Position numbers and translations under genes: made by a program | Notes under the pieces: model-generated | What the model was told of the DNA's origin: nothing | Databases searched by the model: none | The model's input: the letters and a program-made list of their open reading frames with translations, nothing else | Shown here: positions 26,317 to 34,392 of the stretch, in pieces | Layout: the number at the start of each line of letters is the position of its first letter | How positions within the stretch are numbered: the stretch's first letter is position 1 | Assembly (NCBI GenBank): GCA_040505895.1 | Contig: JBEVXU010000017.1 | Location: 1-64,000, forward strand | DNA length: 64,000 nucleotides | Direction of reading: 5' to 3' | Source of the DNA: Vondammii sp040505895 | GTDB taxonomy: Bacteria; Pseudomonadota; Gammaproteobacteria; Chromatiales; Chromatiaceae

Positions 26317-26534
26317 TGGCCTGGTTGGATAATATTTCGTTGCAGATGATAGTGATCGCCTGTCTCTTTTTGGGGCTGGCGCCCTTTGTTCCCGAGCCTC
26401 ATCTATGGGAAAAGCTGAAGATGCTCTCAGCAGGAACGCTGGTGAAGCCGCTCGATATCTTTGACCTCTTGATGCACGGTTCGCCCTTTGTGGTGCTGAT
26501 CCTGAAGCTGTTGCGGATGCGCGGTATTTTCTAG
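26316..26534 (+). CDS. Small membrane protein
   Basis: A 72-residue hydrophobic protein with two likely membrane segments (LQMIVIACLFLGLAPFVP and SPFVVLILKLLRM) around a short amphipathic stretch, HLWEKLKMLSAGTLVKPLDIFDLL. Relatives in gammaproteobacteria are loosely named RND transporter-like, without support for transport. The start ATG 26316 has TAGGAG seven bases upstream and overlaps the macrodomain stop, so the two genes form a pair. Confidence 0.8.
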   Translation: MAWLDNISLQMIVIACLFLGLAPFVPEPHLWEKLKMLSAGTLVKPLDIFDLLMHGSPFVVLILKLLRMRGIF

Positions 26535-26557
26535 GTAGTGCCCGTCTGGAAATAATA

Positions 26558-26605
26558 AAGCGGAACACAGAGAACACAAAGGAGGCGCAGAGGGCACAGA
26601 GAAAA
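26558..26605. repeat. CAGAG-rich dispersed repeat
   Basis: AAAGCGGAACACAGAGAACA followed by CAAAGGAGGCGCAGAGGGCA and CAGAG. Same family as at 14785, 25315, 28961 and 39868. It sits directly against the MITE at 26613. The whole 26535-26833 gap consists of this repeat, the MITE and about 60 bp of plain sequence; there is no gene. Confidence 0.7.
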
Positions 26606-26612
26606 GCCCTAG

Positions 26613-26770
26613 GGAGACTCTGATCAAGTCATGATTGCTTTACGCTGGCTAAAATCGCCCCAATTCGCTTCGAAGATCGCAGCAATAGAATGGCTATTAC
26701 CGCTCACTTCGAAACAAATTGGAACAATTTTATCTCAGCCTAAATCTAACCAGACTTAATCAGAGGCTCC
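26613..26770 (-). mobile_element. 158 bp foldback MITE, copy 2
   Basis: This is the reverse complement of the element at 8662-8819, the same length with about eight mismatches. It is flanked by CTAG (26609-26612) and CTGG (26771-26774), the latter one base off a perfect 4 bp duplication. Confidence 0.88.
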
Positions 26771-26833
26771 CTGGCTTTCAATAGGCAAACTATAGCGTAG
26801 TGTGGATTTTCTCTGCGGCCTGCTCAATGCATG

Positions 26834-27643
26834 TCAGCCGTCACGACCCTTCGAAGAGAGGCGGTCGAGACGCAGGCGCTGACGCTCATCGAAGAGGCGA
26901 CGGGAGCCGATTGAGACCGCGACAATCGCACCGAAGCCTGTACCGGCGGCAATCAGCAGCAGGATCATGATCTGGTATTTTGCCGCCTCCAGTGGTGGGC
27001 TGCCGGCGAGGATTTGACCGGTCATCATCCCCGGCAGGCTGACTACACCGGCGGCGGCCATGGCGTTGATTATCGGGATCAGCCCGGTACGCAAGGCGGT
27101 GCGACGGATATCTCCAATGGCGCTGTCCCAGTCTTCTCCCAGTATTAGTCTGCCCTCGATAACGCCTCGTTGCTGCCAGGCGTTGTGGGTTAGATTATCC
27201 AGGGCGATGGCCATGCCGGACATGGTGTTGCCGAGCATCATGCCGAGAAGCGGGATCAGGTACTGGGGTGTGTACCAGGGGTCGACCTTAATCACCAGAT
27301 GGAGTGCCAACAAGGTGATGCTGAAGGAGGAGACGAACATAGAGAGTGTGCCTATGCCCATGCCCCATGCCCCGCTGAAGCGGCGCTGCTGGCGAGCCAT
27401 CACCTCGTAGCCGGCGACGCCGAGCATAAACAGGGTAAGTGCTGCGATCAGGTAGGGGTCGGCCTGGGTGAAGAGAGCCTTCAGTACCAGGCCCAGCAGC
27501 AGCAACTGGACCACGCTGCGCAGGGCGGCGATCAGCAGTCGTTTCTCAATACCCAGGTGAAGGCGCCAGGAGATGGCGGCAAGGGCGACTACCAGCAGGG
27601 AAGCGATAGAGAGCTCGAATGGGTTGAGCTGGATCAGCTCCAT
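26834..27643 (-). CDS. fetB: FetB-like ABC transporter permease (UPF0014/YbbM)
   Basis: A 269-residue integral membrane protein with seven or so TM helices. The family core GMMLGNTMSGMAIALDNL near residue 120 and MTGQILAGSPPLEAAKYQI near residue 208 are clear. With FetA it forms the iron exporter described in E. coli (YbbL/YbbM), which raises resistance to oxidative stress. The start is ATG 27643, overlapping the 3' end of fetA by 10 nt; the long upstream extension lies within fetA. Confidence 0.9.
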   Translation of the reverse strand: MELIQLNPFELSIASLLVVALAAISWRLHLGIEKRLLIAALRSVVQLLLLGLVLKALFTQADPYLIAALTLFMLGVAGYEVMARQQRRFSGAWGMGIGTLSMFVSSFSITLLALHLVIKVDPWYTPQYLIPLLGMMLGNTMSGMAIALDNLTHNAWQQRGVIEGRLILGEDWDSAIGDIRRTALRTGLIPIINAMAAAGVVSLPGMMTGQILAGSPPLEAAKYQIMILLLIAAGTGFGAIVAVSIGSRRLFDERQRLRLDRLSSKGRDG

Positions 27644-28236
27644 TGCTCTTCCTCTATCCCGCCATCTGCTATCGCCAGATGCCTCCCGCCCAGTCTGCGG
27701 CGCTGTGCGGGGTCGTGGCTTACCCACAATACGGCTGCATTGTGTTGCTTAAGGTAAGACTCAATTACTGTCTCTACACGACGGATATTCTGCTGGTCAA
27801 GGTTGGCAGTGGGTTCATCCAGCAGCAACACCTTGGGAGCGATGCTGAGCAGGCGGGCTAGGGCGAGGCGTTGACGTTCACCGCTGGAGATGTGCTGGAT
27901 GCTCCACTCCATACACTCCACCGGCAGGCCGAGGGACTCCAGTAGATCATCCGCCGCTGCTTTGAAGTGCCCCTTTACCTGCTCCTCCCACCAGTGACTC
28001 TCTGCCGGTAGTAGTCCCACCTGTTGACGCCACGCTGGAGGTGAAATTTCCACTTGGGCTCTCTCATCAAGGCGAATCTCACCTTCATGGGGATCAAGGT
28101 CGGCTAATGCTCGCAGTAGGCGTGTCTTGCCACAGCCGGAGGGACCGGTAAGGGTGGTGAAGCCACCTGCCGGTACTACCAGATCAATGGGGTGCAGATT
28201 ATGGCATTGAAAGCCCTTAAGAGTGAGGGTGCTCAT
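27634..28236 (-). CDS. fetA: FetA-like ABC transporter ATP-binding protein (YbbL)
   Basis: A 200-residue ATPase, short for an ABC ATP-binding subunit but normal for FetA. Walker A GPSGCGKTR near residue 32, signature ISSGERQRLALAR near residue 116, Walker B VLLLDEPTANLD, and switch His in WVSHD. It partners fetB, with which it overlaps. Its start overlaps the trmB stop (ATGA), so trmB-fetA-fetB form one transcript. Confidence 0.92.
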   Translation of the reverse strand: MSTLTLKGFQCHNLHPIDLVVPAGGFTTLTGPSGCGKTRLLRALADLDPHEGEIRLDERAQVEISPPAWRQQVGLLPAESHWWEEQVKGHFKAAADDLLESLGLPVECMEWSIQHISSGERQRLALARLLSIAPKVLLLDEPTANLDQQNIRRVETVIESYLKQHNAAVLWVSHDPAQRRRLGGRHLAIADGGIEEEQWS

Positions 28237-28925
28237 TGGCGGAGGAAGATCAGATCCCAGACACCGTGACCGAGGCGATGACCCCGCTGCTCAAATTTTG
28301 TCAGTGGGCGGTATGTCGGTCGGGGAGTAAAAGCACCCTTGCCTGCGCTGTTGTCAAAGGTGTTGTCAGCTGCGCTCATCACCTCCAGCATCTGCTCTGC
28401 GTAGGGTTCCCAGTCGGTGGCGGCGTGGAAAAAGCCACCTGGCCGGATTACTCGCTTTAACAGGGAGGCAAAGCTGGGTTTAAGAATGCGGCGCTTGTGG
28501 TGGCGTTTTTTGTGCCAAGGGTCTGGGAAGAAGAGAAACAGGCCGGCCAGGGTGGCATCCGCCACACCCTGGGTTAGTACCTCTACGGCGTCGTGTTGAA
28601 TGACACGAAGATTCTTCAATTTAAGCTCTTCTATTTTCAACAGCAGGTGACCAACCCCCGGGCGGTGAACTTCGATGCCAAGGTAGTTGTTTTCAGGGGC
28701 TGCTGCGGCCATCTGCGCCAAGGACTCACCATTACCGAAGCCGATTTCGATAAAGACCGGGTTGCTGTTGCCGAACAGCTGTGCAAATACCAGTGGCTGA
28801 CCATTGAAGTCGATGCCGAATTGCGGCCATAGCCGATCAAACGCACGCTCTTGCCCAGGCGTCATCCGTCCTGTGCGCAGCACATAGCTTTTGATTGGGC
28901 GATATTTTTTGTCCTGCTCTGGCAT
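28233..28925 (-). CDS. trmB: tRNA (guanine-N7)-methyltransferase
   Basis: Makes m7G46 in tRNA using S-adenosylmethionine. In 230 residues it has the SAM loop FIEIGFGNGESLA near residue 58, the PDPWHKKRHHKRR motif near residue 132, and C-terminal TKFEQRGHRLGHGVWDL. I choose ATG 28925 (MPEQDKKYRPIKSY...) over GTG 28985, because the extension is encoded by the foldback repeat that starts near 28961. The Shine-Dalgarno site is weak for both. Confidence 0.93.
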   Translation of the reverse strand: MPEQDKKYRPIKSYVLRTGRMTPGQERAFDRLWPQFGIDFNGQPLVFAQLFGNSNPVFIEIGFGNGESLAQMAAAAPENNYLGIEVHRPGVGHLLLKIEELKLKNLRVIQHDAVEVLTQGVADATLAGLFLFFPDPWHKKRHHKRRILKPSFASLLKRVIRPGGFFHAATDWEPYAEQMLEVMSAADNTFDNSAGKGAFTPRPTYRPLTKFEQRGHRLGHGVWDLIFLRQ

Positions 28926-28960
28926 CGAGGCTTTGGCTCTGTTTGCTGCTTGTGTGAAAA

Positions 28961-29097
28961 CTGAAAAGCGAGACGCGAAGGTCACAAATAGAAGCAGAGT
29001 GCGCAGAAGTTCCTGAGTTGATTTAGGCTTTTCTCTGCGATCTCTGCGATCTCTGCGATCTCTGTGGATCTTTGTGTCCTCCGCGTCCCGCTTTTTA
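28961..29097. repeat. CAGAG-family foldback repeat with 9 bp tandem core
   Basis: The left arm AAAAGCGAGACGCGAAGGTC (then ACAAA) and the right arm TTTGTGTCCTCCGCGTCCCG (then CTTTTT) are inverted and imperfect. Inside the right arm TCTCTGCGA is repeated three times in tandem (29034-29062). It fills the gap between thiG and trmB. Confidence 0.75.
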
Positions 29098-29111
29098 GTT
29101 GCTATACCGGC

Positions 29112-29903
29112 TTAGAAGAACAGCCCCTCAATCGGTGAGGAGGCAGAGGCGAAGCGTTTCGCCGGCATACGTCCGGCCAGGTAGGCTTCACGGCCCGCCT
29201 CGATCGCTTTTTTCATTGCCGACGCCATAAGCACCGGCTTGTCGGCGGCGGCGATGGCGGTGTTCATTAATACCCCGTCACAACCCAGTTCCATGGCGAC
29301 GGCGGCATCGGAGGCGGTGCCGACACCGGCATCGACCAGGATAGGCACATTGGCATTTTCGACGATGGTGCGGATATTCAGTTTGTTACGCACCCCCAGA
29401 CCGGAACCGATGGGGGCGGCCAGAGGCATGACGGCGGCACAGCCGATCTGTTCCAGCTCACGGGCGACAATGGGGTCGTCGTTGGTGTAGACCATCACAT
29501 CAAAGCCGTCTTTAACCAACACCTCCGCCGCTTTCAGAGTGGCGATAACATCGGGAAAGAGGGTCTGCTGGTCACCTAGTACTTCGAGTTTCACCAGATT
29601 GTGGCCATCCAGCAGCTCGCGTGCCAGTCGGCAAGTGCGAATGGCAGTGTCTGCATCGAAACAACCGGCGGTATTGGGCAGGATGGTGTATCTCTCCGGT
29701 GGCAGGATATCGAGGATATTGGGCTCATCGCTATTTTGGCCCATATTGGTGCGGCGCACGGCGATGGTGACGATTTCCGCCCCACTGGTTTCAATTGCCT
29801 CGCGCGTCTCCTCCATATCCTTATATTTGCCGGTGCCTACCAGCAGACGGGAGTGGAACTCACGGCCTGCAATGGAGAATGAATCTTTTGCTTGATTAGA
29901 CAT
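29112..29903 (-). CDS. thiG: Thiazole synthase
   Basis: Builds the thiazole phosphate of thiamine from deoxyxylulose 5-phosphate, an imine from glycine or tyrosine, and the ThiS thiocarboxylate. The protein has 263 residues of a TIM barrel with the Schiff-base Lys in VKLEVLGD near residue 103, and the phosphate-binding APIGSG and DAGVGTASDAAVAMELG loops. It lies 75 bp downstream of thiS on the same strand. Confidence 0.96.
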   Translation of the reverse strand: MSNQAKDSFSIAGREFHSRLLVGTGKYKDMEETREAIETSGAEIVTIAVRRTNMGQNSDEPNILDILPPERYTILPNTAGCFDADTAIRTCRLARELLDGHNLVKLEVLGDQQTLFPDVIATLKAAEVLVKDGFDVMVYTNDDPIVARELEQIGCAAVMPLAAPIGSGLGVRNKLNIRTIVENANVPILVDAGVGTASDAAVAMELGCDGVLMNTAIAAADKPVLMASAMKKAIEAGREAYLAGRMPAKRFASASSPIEGLFF

Positions 29904-29978
29904 ATCGTTTACTGGGTCACTGTTGTTGAGTTGAAGGGGTTTCGTTGGTTGTCGGCGTAAGGGAACTGTTGCGGTTTA

Positions 29979-30179
29979 TCAGCCGCCGCCGATCGCCCGG
30001 ACGATCTCGACCTTGTCTTCGGCCTGTAGTGTGTGGTGATCAAAGGTGCTACGTGGAACCAGTGCCTCATTCACCTCTACGGCAATCCGCTGGTCGCCAA
30101 GTTCCAGAAGTTGAATCAACGCCGCCATGTTGGCATTATCCGGGATCTGTCTCTCTTCGCTGTTTACATAGATCAGCAT
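29979..30179 (-). CDS. thiS: Sulfur carrier protein ThiS
   Basis: A 66-residue ubiquitin-like sulfur carrier ending in Gly-Gly (AIGGG), the tail that is adenylated and thiocarboxylated before sulfur transfer in thiazole formation. It is directly upstream of thiG and probably in one operon with it. Confidence 0.95.
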   Translation of the reverse strand: MLIYVNSEERQIPDNANMAALIQLLELGDQRIAVEVNEALVPRSTFDHHTLQAEDKVEIVRAIGGG

Positions 30180-30286
30180 GGTTTTTCCTGTGCTTTAATC
30201 TGTTGCAGCGATTCTACACCAAAGGTGGGAGTTGCCTCGAATAATTCAACCAGATATTCCATATGGAAAAAGTTCTTTGCAGGCAC

Positions 30287-30316
30287 TTGCCTCTACACCC
30301 CGGAGGCGCATAGAAT
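30287..30316 (+). promoter_or_regulatory. Candidate promoter of tRNA-Gly
   Basis: TTGCCT (30287-30292), an 18 bp spacer and TAGAAT (30311-30316) lie 13 bp upstream of the tRNA. Confidence 0.45.
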
Positions 30317-30328
30317 CACCACTCCAAC

Positions 30329-30402
30329 GCGGGTATCGTATATCGGTATTACCCTAGCTTCCCAAGCTAGTGAGGCGGGTTCGACTCCCGCTACCCGCTC
30401 CA
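30329..30402 (+). tRNA. tRNA-Gly (anticodon CCC)
   Basis: The acceptor stem GCGGGTA pairs with TACCCGC, followed by discriminator T and encoded CCA. The anticodon stem CTAGC/GCTAG encloses loop TTCCCAA, giving anticodon CCC. The T arm is CGGGT/ACTCG-like around TTCGACT and is intact. The length is 74 bases including CCA. Confidence 0.95.
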
Positions 30403-30408
30403 TTTTTT

Positions 30409-30537
30409 TCACTCTCGGCGTTCGCTGAGAGTGATGGTCTCCTCATAGCCATCCATGCCGGACATACGGATCTCCCAGTAATAGCTGATCGGGCATGCTC
30501 GATTCGATTGACCGCAAAGTGATTTTACCACTAACAC
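30409..30537 (-). CDS. Possible 42-residue small protein
   Basis: A short open frame from GTG 30537 with GGCGGAG six bases upstream on the minus strand. It encodes a hydrophobic start (VLVVKSLCGQ) followed by CPISYYWEIRMSGMDGYEET and a charged end, and the stop lies just outside the tRNA-Gly 3' end. The composition looks protein-like rather than random, with two Cys. I do not recognise it; it may also be the 3' remnant of a longer lost gene. The rest of 30403-30705 holds nothing else I can name. Confidence 0.3.
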   Translation of the reverse strand: MLVVKSLCGQSNRACPISYYWEIRMSGMDGYEETITLSERRE

Positions 30538-30705
30538 CACATACTCCGCCTGAGCGCACGATTTTTACTATGTGCTAAGTTGAATAGTATATGGAATGGC
30601 GATGTGTGGATGGGGTATTATTCGCTTTTTTCCTAAACGGCGTGGTATTCATTGGCTATTTGGGCCATGCTTGCACGATATAAAATCATAGATATGGAGA
30701 TGGTG

Positions 30706-32781
30706 ATGGGTAAGCTCTTCAAGATCCTTGGCGGACTGATTGGTCTTGTCGTTCTTTTGGTGGTGGCGGCAATGATCATTGTGCCGATGGTTGTTGATCC
30801 AAATGATTATAAAGGGGAGATTGTTGCCAAGGTACAAGAGCAGACAGGTCGTACATTGCAGATCGATGGGGACCTTAAACTGTCGGTATTCCCCTGGCTC
30901 GGGGTTGAAATAGGCGAACTCGAATTGAGCAATGCCCGGGGGTTTGGTGACAAGCCGTTTGCCGCCGTGAACCATGCCGCTGTGCGTGTAAAGCTGATGC
31001 CTCTGTTCAGTAGCCAGGTCGAAGTCGATACTATCGGGCTTGAGGGATTGCAGCTGCACTTGGCGAAAAACAGCGCTGGGGTGAGCAACTGGGATGATCT
31101 TGCCAAGGGCGATAGTGCACCGGAGAGCGGGGGTGATGACTCCAAAGCTTCCGGTGGTATAGGTGCCTTCACTATCGGCGGCATCAATATCAACAACGCC
31201 CAGGTGAGTTGGGATGACCGCAGCAGCGGGCAGCAGCTCTCTATAAGTAACTTCTCCCTCAATTCAGGCGCCATTGCCCCGGGGCGACCAGTGGCTCTGG
31301 AGATGGGGATGCAGCTTGAGAACAAAGCTCCACAGGTAAAAGCAGTGGTACAGATGGATGCTCAGGTATCTATCGATGAGAGGGCGGGTGAGCTGCGAAT
31401 CGAGGAGCTCTCCCTCAAAGTCGATGCCGAGGGTGAAGCGCTGGCGGGTGGGGCGGCCCATGCCGAACTTGAGGCTGCGATTGTTCTCGCACTGGATGGT
31501 ACGGTGGCCACAATTAATGGCCTCAAGGTGACGGCTGGGGAGCTTAAGCTTGCCGGCGATCTAAAGGGGGTCAATCTCAGTAGTAAGCCCGCCTTCAGTG
31601 GTGCGGTCAGTCTGGCGGAGTTTAACCTTCGTGAGTGGTTGGCCGCTCAGGGGATGGCTTTGCCGGAGACTGCTGACCCCAAGGCGCTGACACGACTTTC
31701 CGCTGATATCGGCCTCAATGCACAGGGGAGTGTGACCAAGCTGGAAAAGTTGGCGGTCACTCTCGACGATACCAAAATCAGTGGTAGTGCCACTCTCCGT
31801 GGATCGGCCGTCGCCTTTGTTCTGGATGTAGATGCTATCGATGCTGACCGCTACCTGCCTCCGACCAAAGAGGGAGGGGAGAAATCTGAGGCGACAACCA
31901 AGGCAAGTGGTGACGAGCCGTTGATGCCGGTTGAGACTCTGCGGCAGCTGGATATCGACGGCAAGTTGAAAATCGGCAAACTGATCATCAGTAAGCTGCT
32001 GGCGGAGCAGTTGGAAGTGAGCGTCAAGGCACGTAAAGGGAAGCTGGAGCTGGGTCAGAAGGTGGAGCGTTTCTATGAAGGCAGTTACCAAGGTGTGACG
32101 AAGCTGGATGTGAGCGGCAAATCACCGCTGATGAACACAGAGAATCACCTCAGTAATCTCTCTGCCGGTCCGCTGGTGAAGGATCTAACCGGTGAAGACC
32201 GTTTTGATGGAAAAGGTAAGTTCAACGCCAAGCTCAGCAGTCGAGGTAACAGTGTCAATGCCATCAAGCGCAGCCTTGGGGGTAATCTCGATTTCAGTTT
32301 TGAAAACGGGGCGGTGAAGGGCTTTAATCTCGCTCAGTCGATTCGTGACGCCAAGGCAAAAATTGGTGGTGGTTCTGCCCCACAGCAGTCTCAGGCTGTG
32401 CCTCAGACCGATTTCTCTGAGCTGACAGGTTCTGCGGTGATTGCCAAAGGGGTGCTGACCAACAAAGATCTGCTGGCAAAGTCACCTTACCTGCGGGTAA
32501 ATGGCGCCGGCCAGGTCAACCTGGTTGCTGAAACCCTCGACTACAAGGTGAAGGCGGTGGTGGTTAGTACAGAGAAGGGTCAGGGTGGTGAAGGATTGGA
32601 TGACCTTAAGGGTGTGCCGATCCCTGTACATCTGACCGGCCCCTACGCATCACCTGATTACAGCTTTGACTTCGGCTCGGTTCTCGCGGGTGCTCAAAAG
32701 GCAAAGGTGGAGAAGAAAGTCGAAGAGAAGAAACAGAAGTTAAAAAGCAAGCTAAAGGATAAATTCAAAGGTCTTTTTTAG
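30706..32781 (+). CDS. AsmA family protein
   Basis: A 691-residue protein with one N-terminal TM helix (LIGLVVLLVVAAMIIVPMVV), then a long periplasmic beta-rich AsmA/TamB-type (chorein-like) region beginning VDPNDYKGEIVAKVQEQTGRTLQIDGDLKLS. It ends with a lysine-rich helix (KVEKKVEEKKQKLKSKLKDK). AsmA-like proteins bridge the envelope and move phospholipids toward the outer membrane; this may complement Mla, encoded at 11.7-14.8 kb. The start is ATG 30706 with GGAG six bases upstream; earlier in-frame ATGs at 30694 and 30700 are less well placed. Confidence 0.92.
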   Translation: MGKLFKILGGLIGLVVLLVVAAMIIVPMVVDPNDYKGEIVAKVQEQTGRTLQIDGDLKLSVFPWLGVEIGELELSNARGFGDKPFAAVNHAAVRVKLMPLFSSQVEVDTIGLEGLQLHLAKNSAGVSNWDDLAKGDSAPESGGDDSKASGGIGAFTIGGININNAQVSWDDRSSGQQLSISNFSLNSGAIAPGRPVALEMGMQLENKAPQVKAVVQMDAQVSIDERAGELRIEELSLKVDAEGEALAGGAAHAELEAAIVLALDGTVATINGLKVTAGELKLAGDLKGVNLSSKPAFSGAVSLAEFNLREWLAAQGMALPETADPKALTRLSADIGLNAQGSVTKLEKLAVTLDDTKISGSATLRGSAVAFVLDVDAIDADRYLPPTKEGGEKSEATTKASGDEPLMPVETLRQLDIDGKLKIGKLIISKLLAEQLEVSVKARKGKLELGQKVERFYEGSYQGVTKLDVSGKSPLMNTENHLSNLSAGPLVKDLTGEDRFDGKGKFNAKLSSRGNSVNAIKRSLGGNLDFSFENGAVKGFNLAQSIRDAKAKIGGGSAPQQSQAVPQTDFSELTGSAVIAKGVLTNKDLLAKSPYLRVNGAGQVNLVAETLDYKVKAVVVSTEKGQGGEGLDDLKGVPIPVHLTGPYASPDYSFDFGSVLAGAQKAKVEKKVEEKKQKLKSKLKDKFKGLF

Positions 32782-33001
32782 ACAAAAGTACGATAAATTG
32801 ACGGAATATGCATTTTTTGCTGTTTCTTCATTTGAGAAGAGCTAAACTATTAAATGCAATGTCTCACTTGGGCAGACTGTCGTCTGTCACCAGACAGCAT
32901 AATCCCACTTGTGGGGAGCCGGTCGGTATTATCTGGCACTTTACCAGCTACCGGCGGGTCACAGTCAAAGAATGAAATATAACCTTTAGGAGCGACGAGA
33001 A

Positions 33002-33286
33002 ATGATGAAAAGCACCCTCACCAAGTTGGCTGCAGTGGCACTGACCCTTGGCCTGGTTACCGGTTGTGCAACCACCGACCAGCTGACACAGATGCAGGCT
33101 GATATCACCAAGGCACAAGAGACGGCTGATTCTGCAATGGCTGCTGCCAACTCTGCCGGTTCAGCAGCTTCCGCTGCCGAGCGTAAAGCCTCTGCTGCTA
33201 TGAGTGCCGCCAATGTGGCCCAGTCATCTGCAGATGAGTGCGCCGAGAAATGCGAGCGTATGATGCAAAAAAGCATGGCTAAATAA
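33002..33286 (+). CDS. Lpp/OprI-like alanine-zipper lipoprotein
   Basis: A 94-residue lipoprotein with signal peptide and lipobox LVTGC (Cys at residue 22). The mature part is a heptad-repeat helix very rich in Ala and Ser (alanine zipper), ending in Lys. As in Lpp and OprI it may form a trimeric coiled coil joining the outer membrane to peptidoglycan through the C-terminal Lys. It has the unusual pair CAEKCERMM near the end. It is convergent with an L,D-transpeptidase gene. AGGAG lies nine bases before the start. Confidence 0.9.
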   Translation: MMKSTLTKLAAVALTLGLVTGCATTDQLTQMQADITKAQETADSAMAAANSAGSAASAAERKASAAMSAANVAQSSADECAEKCERMMQKSMAK

Positions 33287-33305
33287 GCCTGCTGTATCGC
33301 AATAG

Positions 33306-33348
33306 AAAAAAGCCCGGTGACCTCTGGCAGGTCACCGGGCTTTTTTTT
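33306..33348. terminator. Bidirectional intrinsic terminator
   Basis: A perfect 12 bp stem, AGCCCGGTGACC (33311-33322) with GGTCACCGGGCT (33330-33341), with an A-run on the left and a T-run on the right. It can end both the lipoprotein and the L,D-transpeptidase transcripts. Confidence 0.96.
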
Positions 33349-33355
33349 AGGTGGA

Positions 33356-34339
33356 CTAGCGGGATTGCAGCATTACACTCTCTTCCGTGATGATGGCGGT
33401 GGCGGTGGCGGTGGCGGTGGCGGTGGCGGTGACGGGGATGGGAATGCCCTGCTGATTGATTGCTGCCTGTTTCATCGCCTCCCAGTCCGGCTTCAGGTCA
33501 CGCTCACCCATGGCCTTGATGATGGCGGATACCATGGGAGTGAAGTTGATTCCACGTGCCTTGCGCTGTTCGCTGAGAGGTGGGTGAGCCTCAATATAGA
33601 GGCGGCTGTTGAGCCAGCCCGCTTTGTAAGGCTCATTAATGATGCGTACCGGGGTGTTGCTGGGCACTTGATCAAACAGTGAAGCGATATCTTCTGGATA
33701 GAGGCGGATACAGCCGTGGCTCACTCGCATGCCAACGCCATAGGGCTTGTTGGTGCCATGGAGCAGGTAGCCTCTCATACTGAGGTAGATGGCGTGCTGT
33801 CCCAGAGGATTGTTTGGACCCGGTTTCACCACCGCTGGCAGCGGCTCCCCCATCTCCTCGTGTTCCTTGAGGATCGACGGGGTGGGACGCCAGCTTGGCT
33901 TGTGTTGTTTGCGTGTTACCCGCGCTCTGCCTGTGGGGGTGCTCCACCCCTCACGGCCTATCCCCAAGGGGTGGGTGATCACCCGTTTTTCACCCTTCGG
34001 ATAGTAGTAGAGGCGCAGCTCGGCGAGGTTAATGACAATACCCTCACGCGGACCTGGGGGTAGGATGAACTGTTTCGGTAACACTACTCGCGTTCCTTCG
34101 CCGGGAAGCCAGGGGTCCACCTCCTGATTGGCTTCAGTAATCTCTATGTAGCCAAGGTCGTTTTCACGCGCGATATCGGAGAGGGTGTCCTCGTACCGGC
34201 TCTGGATTTCACCCACCTCACCCACCAGATCATCACCTGCCTGAGGCAGAACATAACTGAGGGCGGTGGCAGTCACCGGGATCAATAATAGTGACAGAGT
34301 AAGCAGGTGTATTGGTAAACCTTTCACAGTGTAGGTCAT
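33356..34339 (-). CDS. L,D-transpeptidase (YkuD) with LysM-like region
   Basis: A 327-residue exported protein: signal peptide (residues 1-26), a LysM-like segment (YEDTLSDIARENDLGYIEITEANQEVDPWLP), then a YkuD domain with the catalytic motif HGTNKPYG...VSHGCIRLYPED near residue 205. It is similar to E. coli YbiS/ErfK, which link Lpp to peptidoglycan or make 3-3 cross-links. Past the domain it has a long C-terminal extension ending in a run of Thr-Ala pairs encoded by a hexanucleotide repeat. The neighbouring lipoprotein is a plausible substrate. Confidence 0.93.
   Translation of the reverse strand: MTYTVKGLPIHLLTLSLLLIPVTATALSYVLPQAGDDLVGEVGEIQSRYEDTLSDIARENDLGYIEITEANQEVDPWLPGEGTRVVLPKQFILPPGPREGIVINLAELRLYYYPKGEKRVITHPLGIGREGWSTPTGRARVTRKQHKPSWRPTPSILKEHEEMGEPLPAVVKPGPNNPLGQHAIYLSMRGYLLHGTNKPYGVGMRVSHGCIRLYPEDIASLFDQVPSNTPVRIINEPYKAGWLNSRLYIEAHPPLSEQRKARGINFTPMVSAIIKAMGERDLKPDWEAMKQAAINQQGIPIPVTATATATATATAIITEESVMLQSR
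33394..33435. repeat. Hexanucleotide microsatellite within the transpeptidase gene
   Basis: TGGCGG is repeated six times perfectly (33394-33429), followed by one variant copy TGACGG. On the coding strand it gives alternating Thr-Ala codons, so copy changes alter the tail length without shifting the frame. Confidence 0.95.
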
Positions 34340-34380
34340 TGTCGGAAGCAGATGACCTATTATCGCACAAATGGTCCCCC

Positions 34381-34386
34381 TATAAT
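34381..34386 (+). promoter_or_regulatory. Consensus -10 box just before mutY
   Basis: TATAAT ends six bases before the mutY ATG, which would place the transcription start at or next to the ATG. No good -35 is seen at the expected distance. Confidence 0.4.
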
Positions 34387-34392
34387 GACCCC

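Noticed and set aside
30403..30435. T-run followed by hairpin after tRNA-Gly as a terminator
   Set aside because: The T-run precedes the CACTCTC/GAGAGTG stem instead of following it, so it does not have terminator order on either strand.
33317..33682. Plus-strand frame with a polyglycine run opposite the transpeptidase gene
   Set aside because: The glycine run is just the complement of the Thr-Ala microsatellite; it starts within the terminator.
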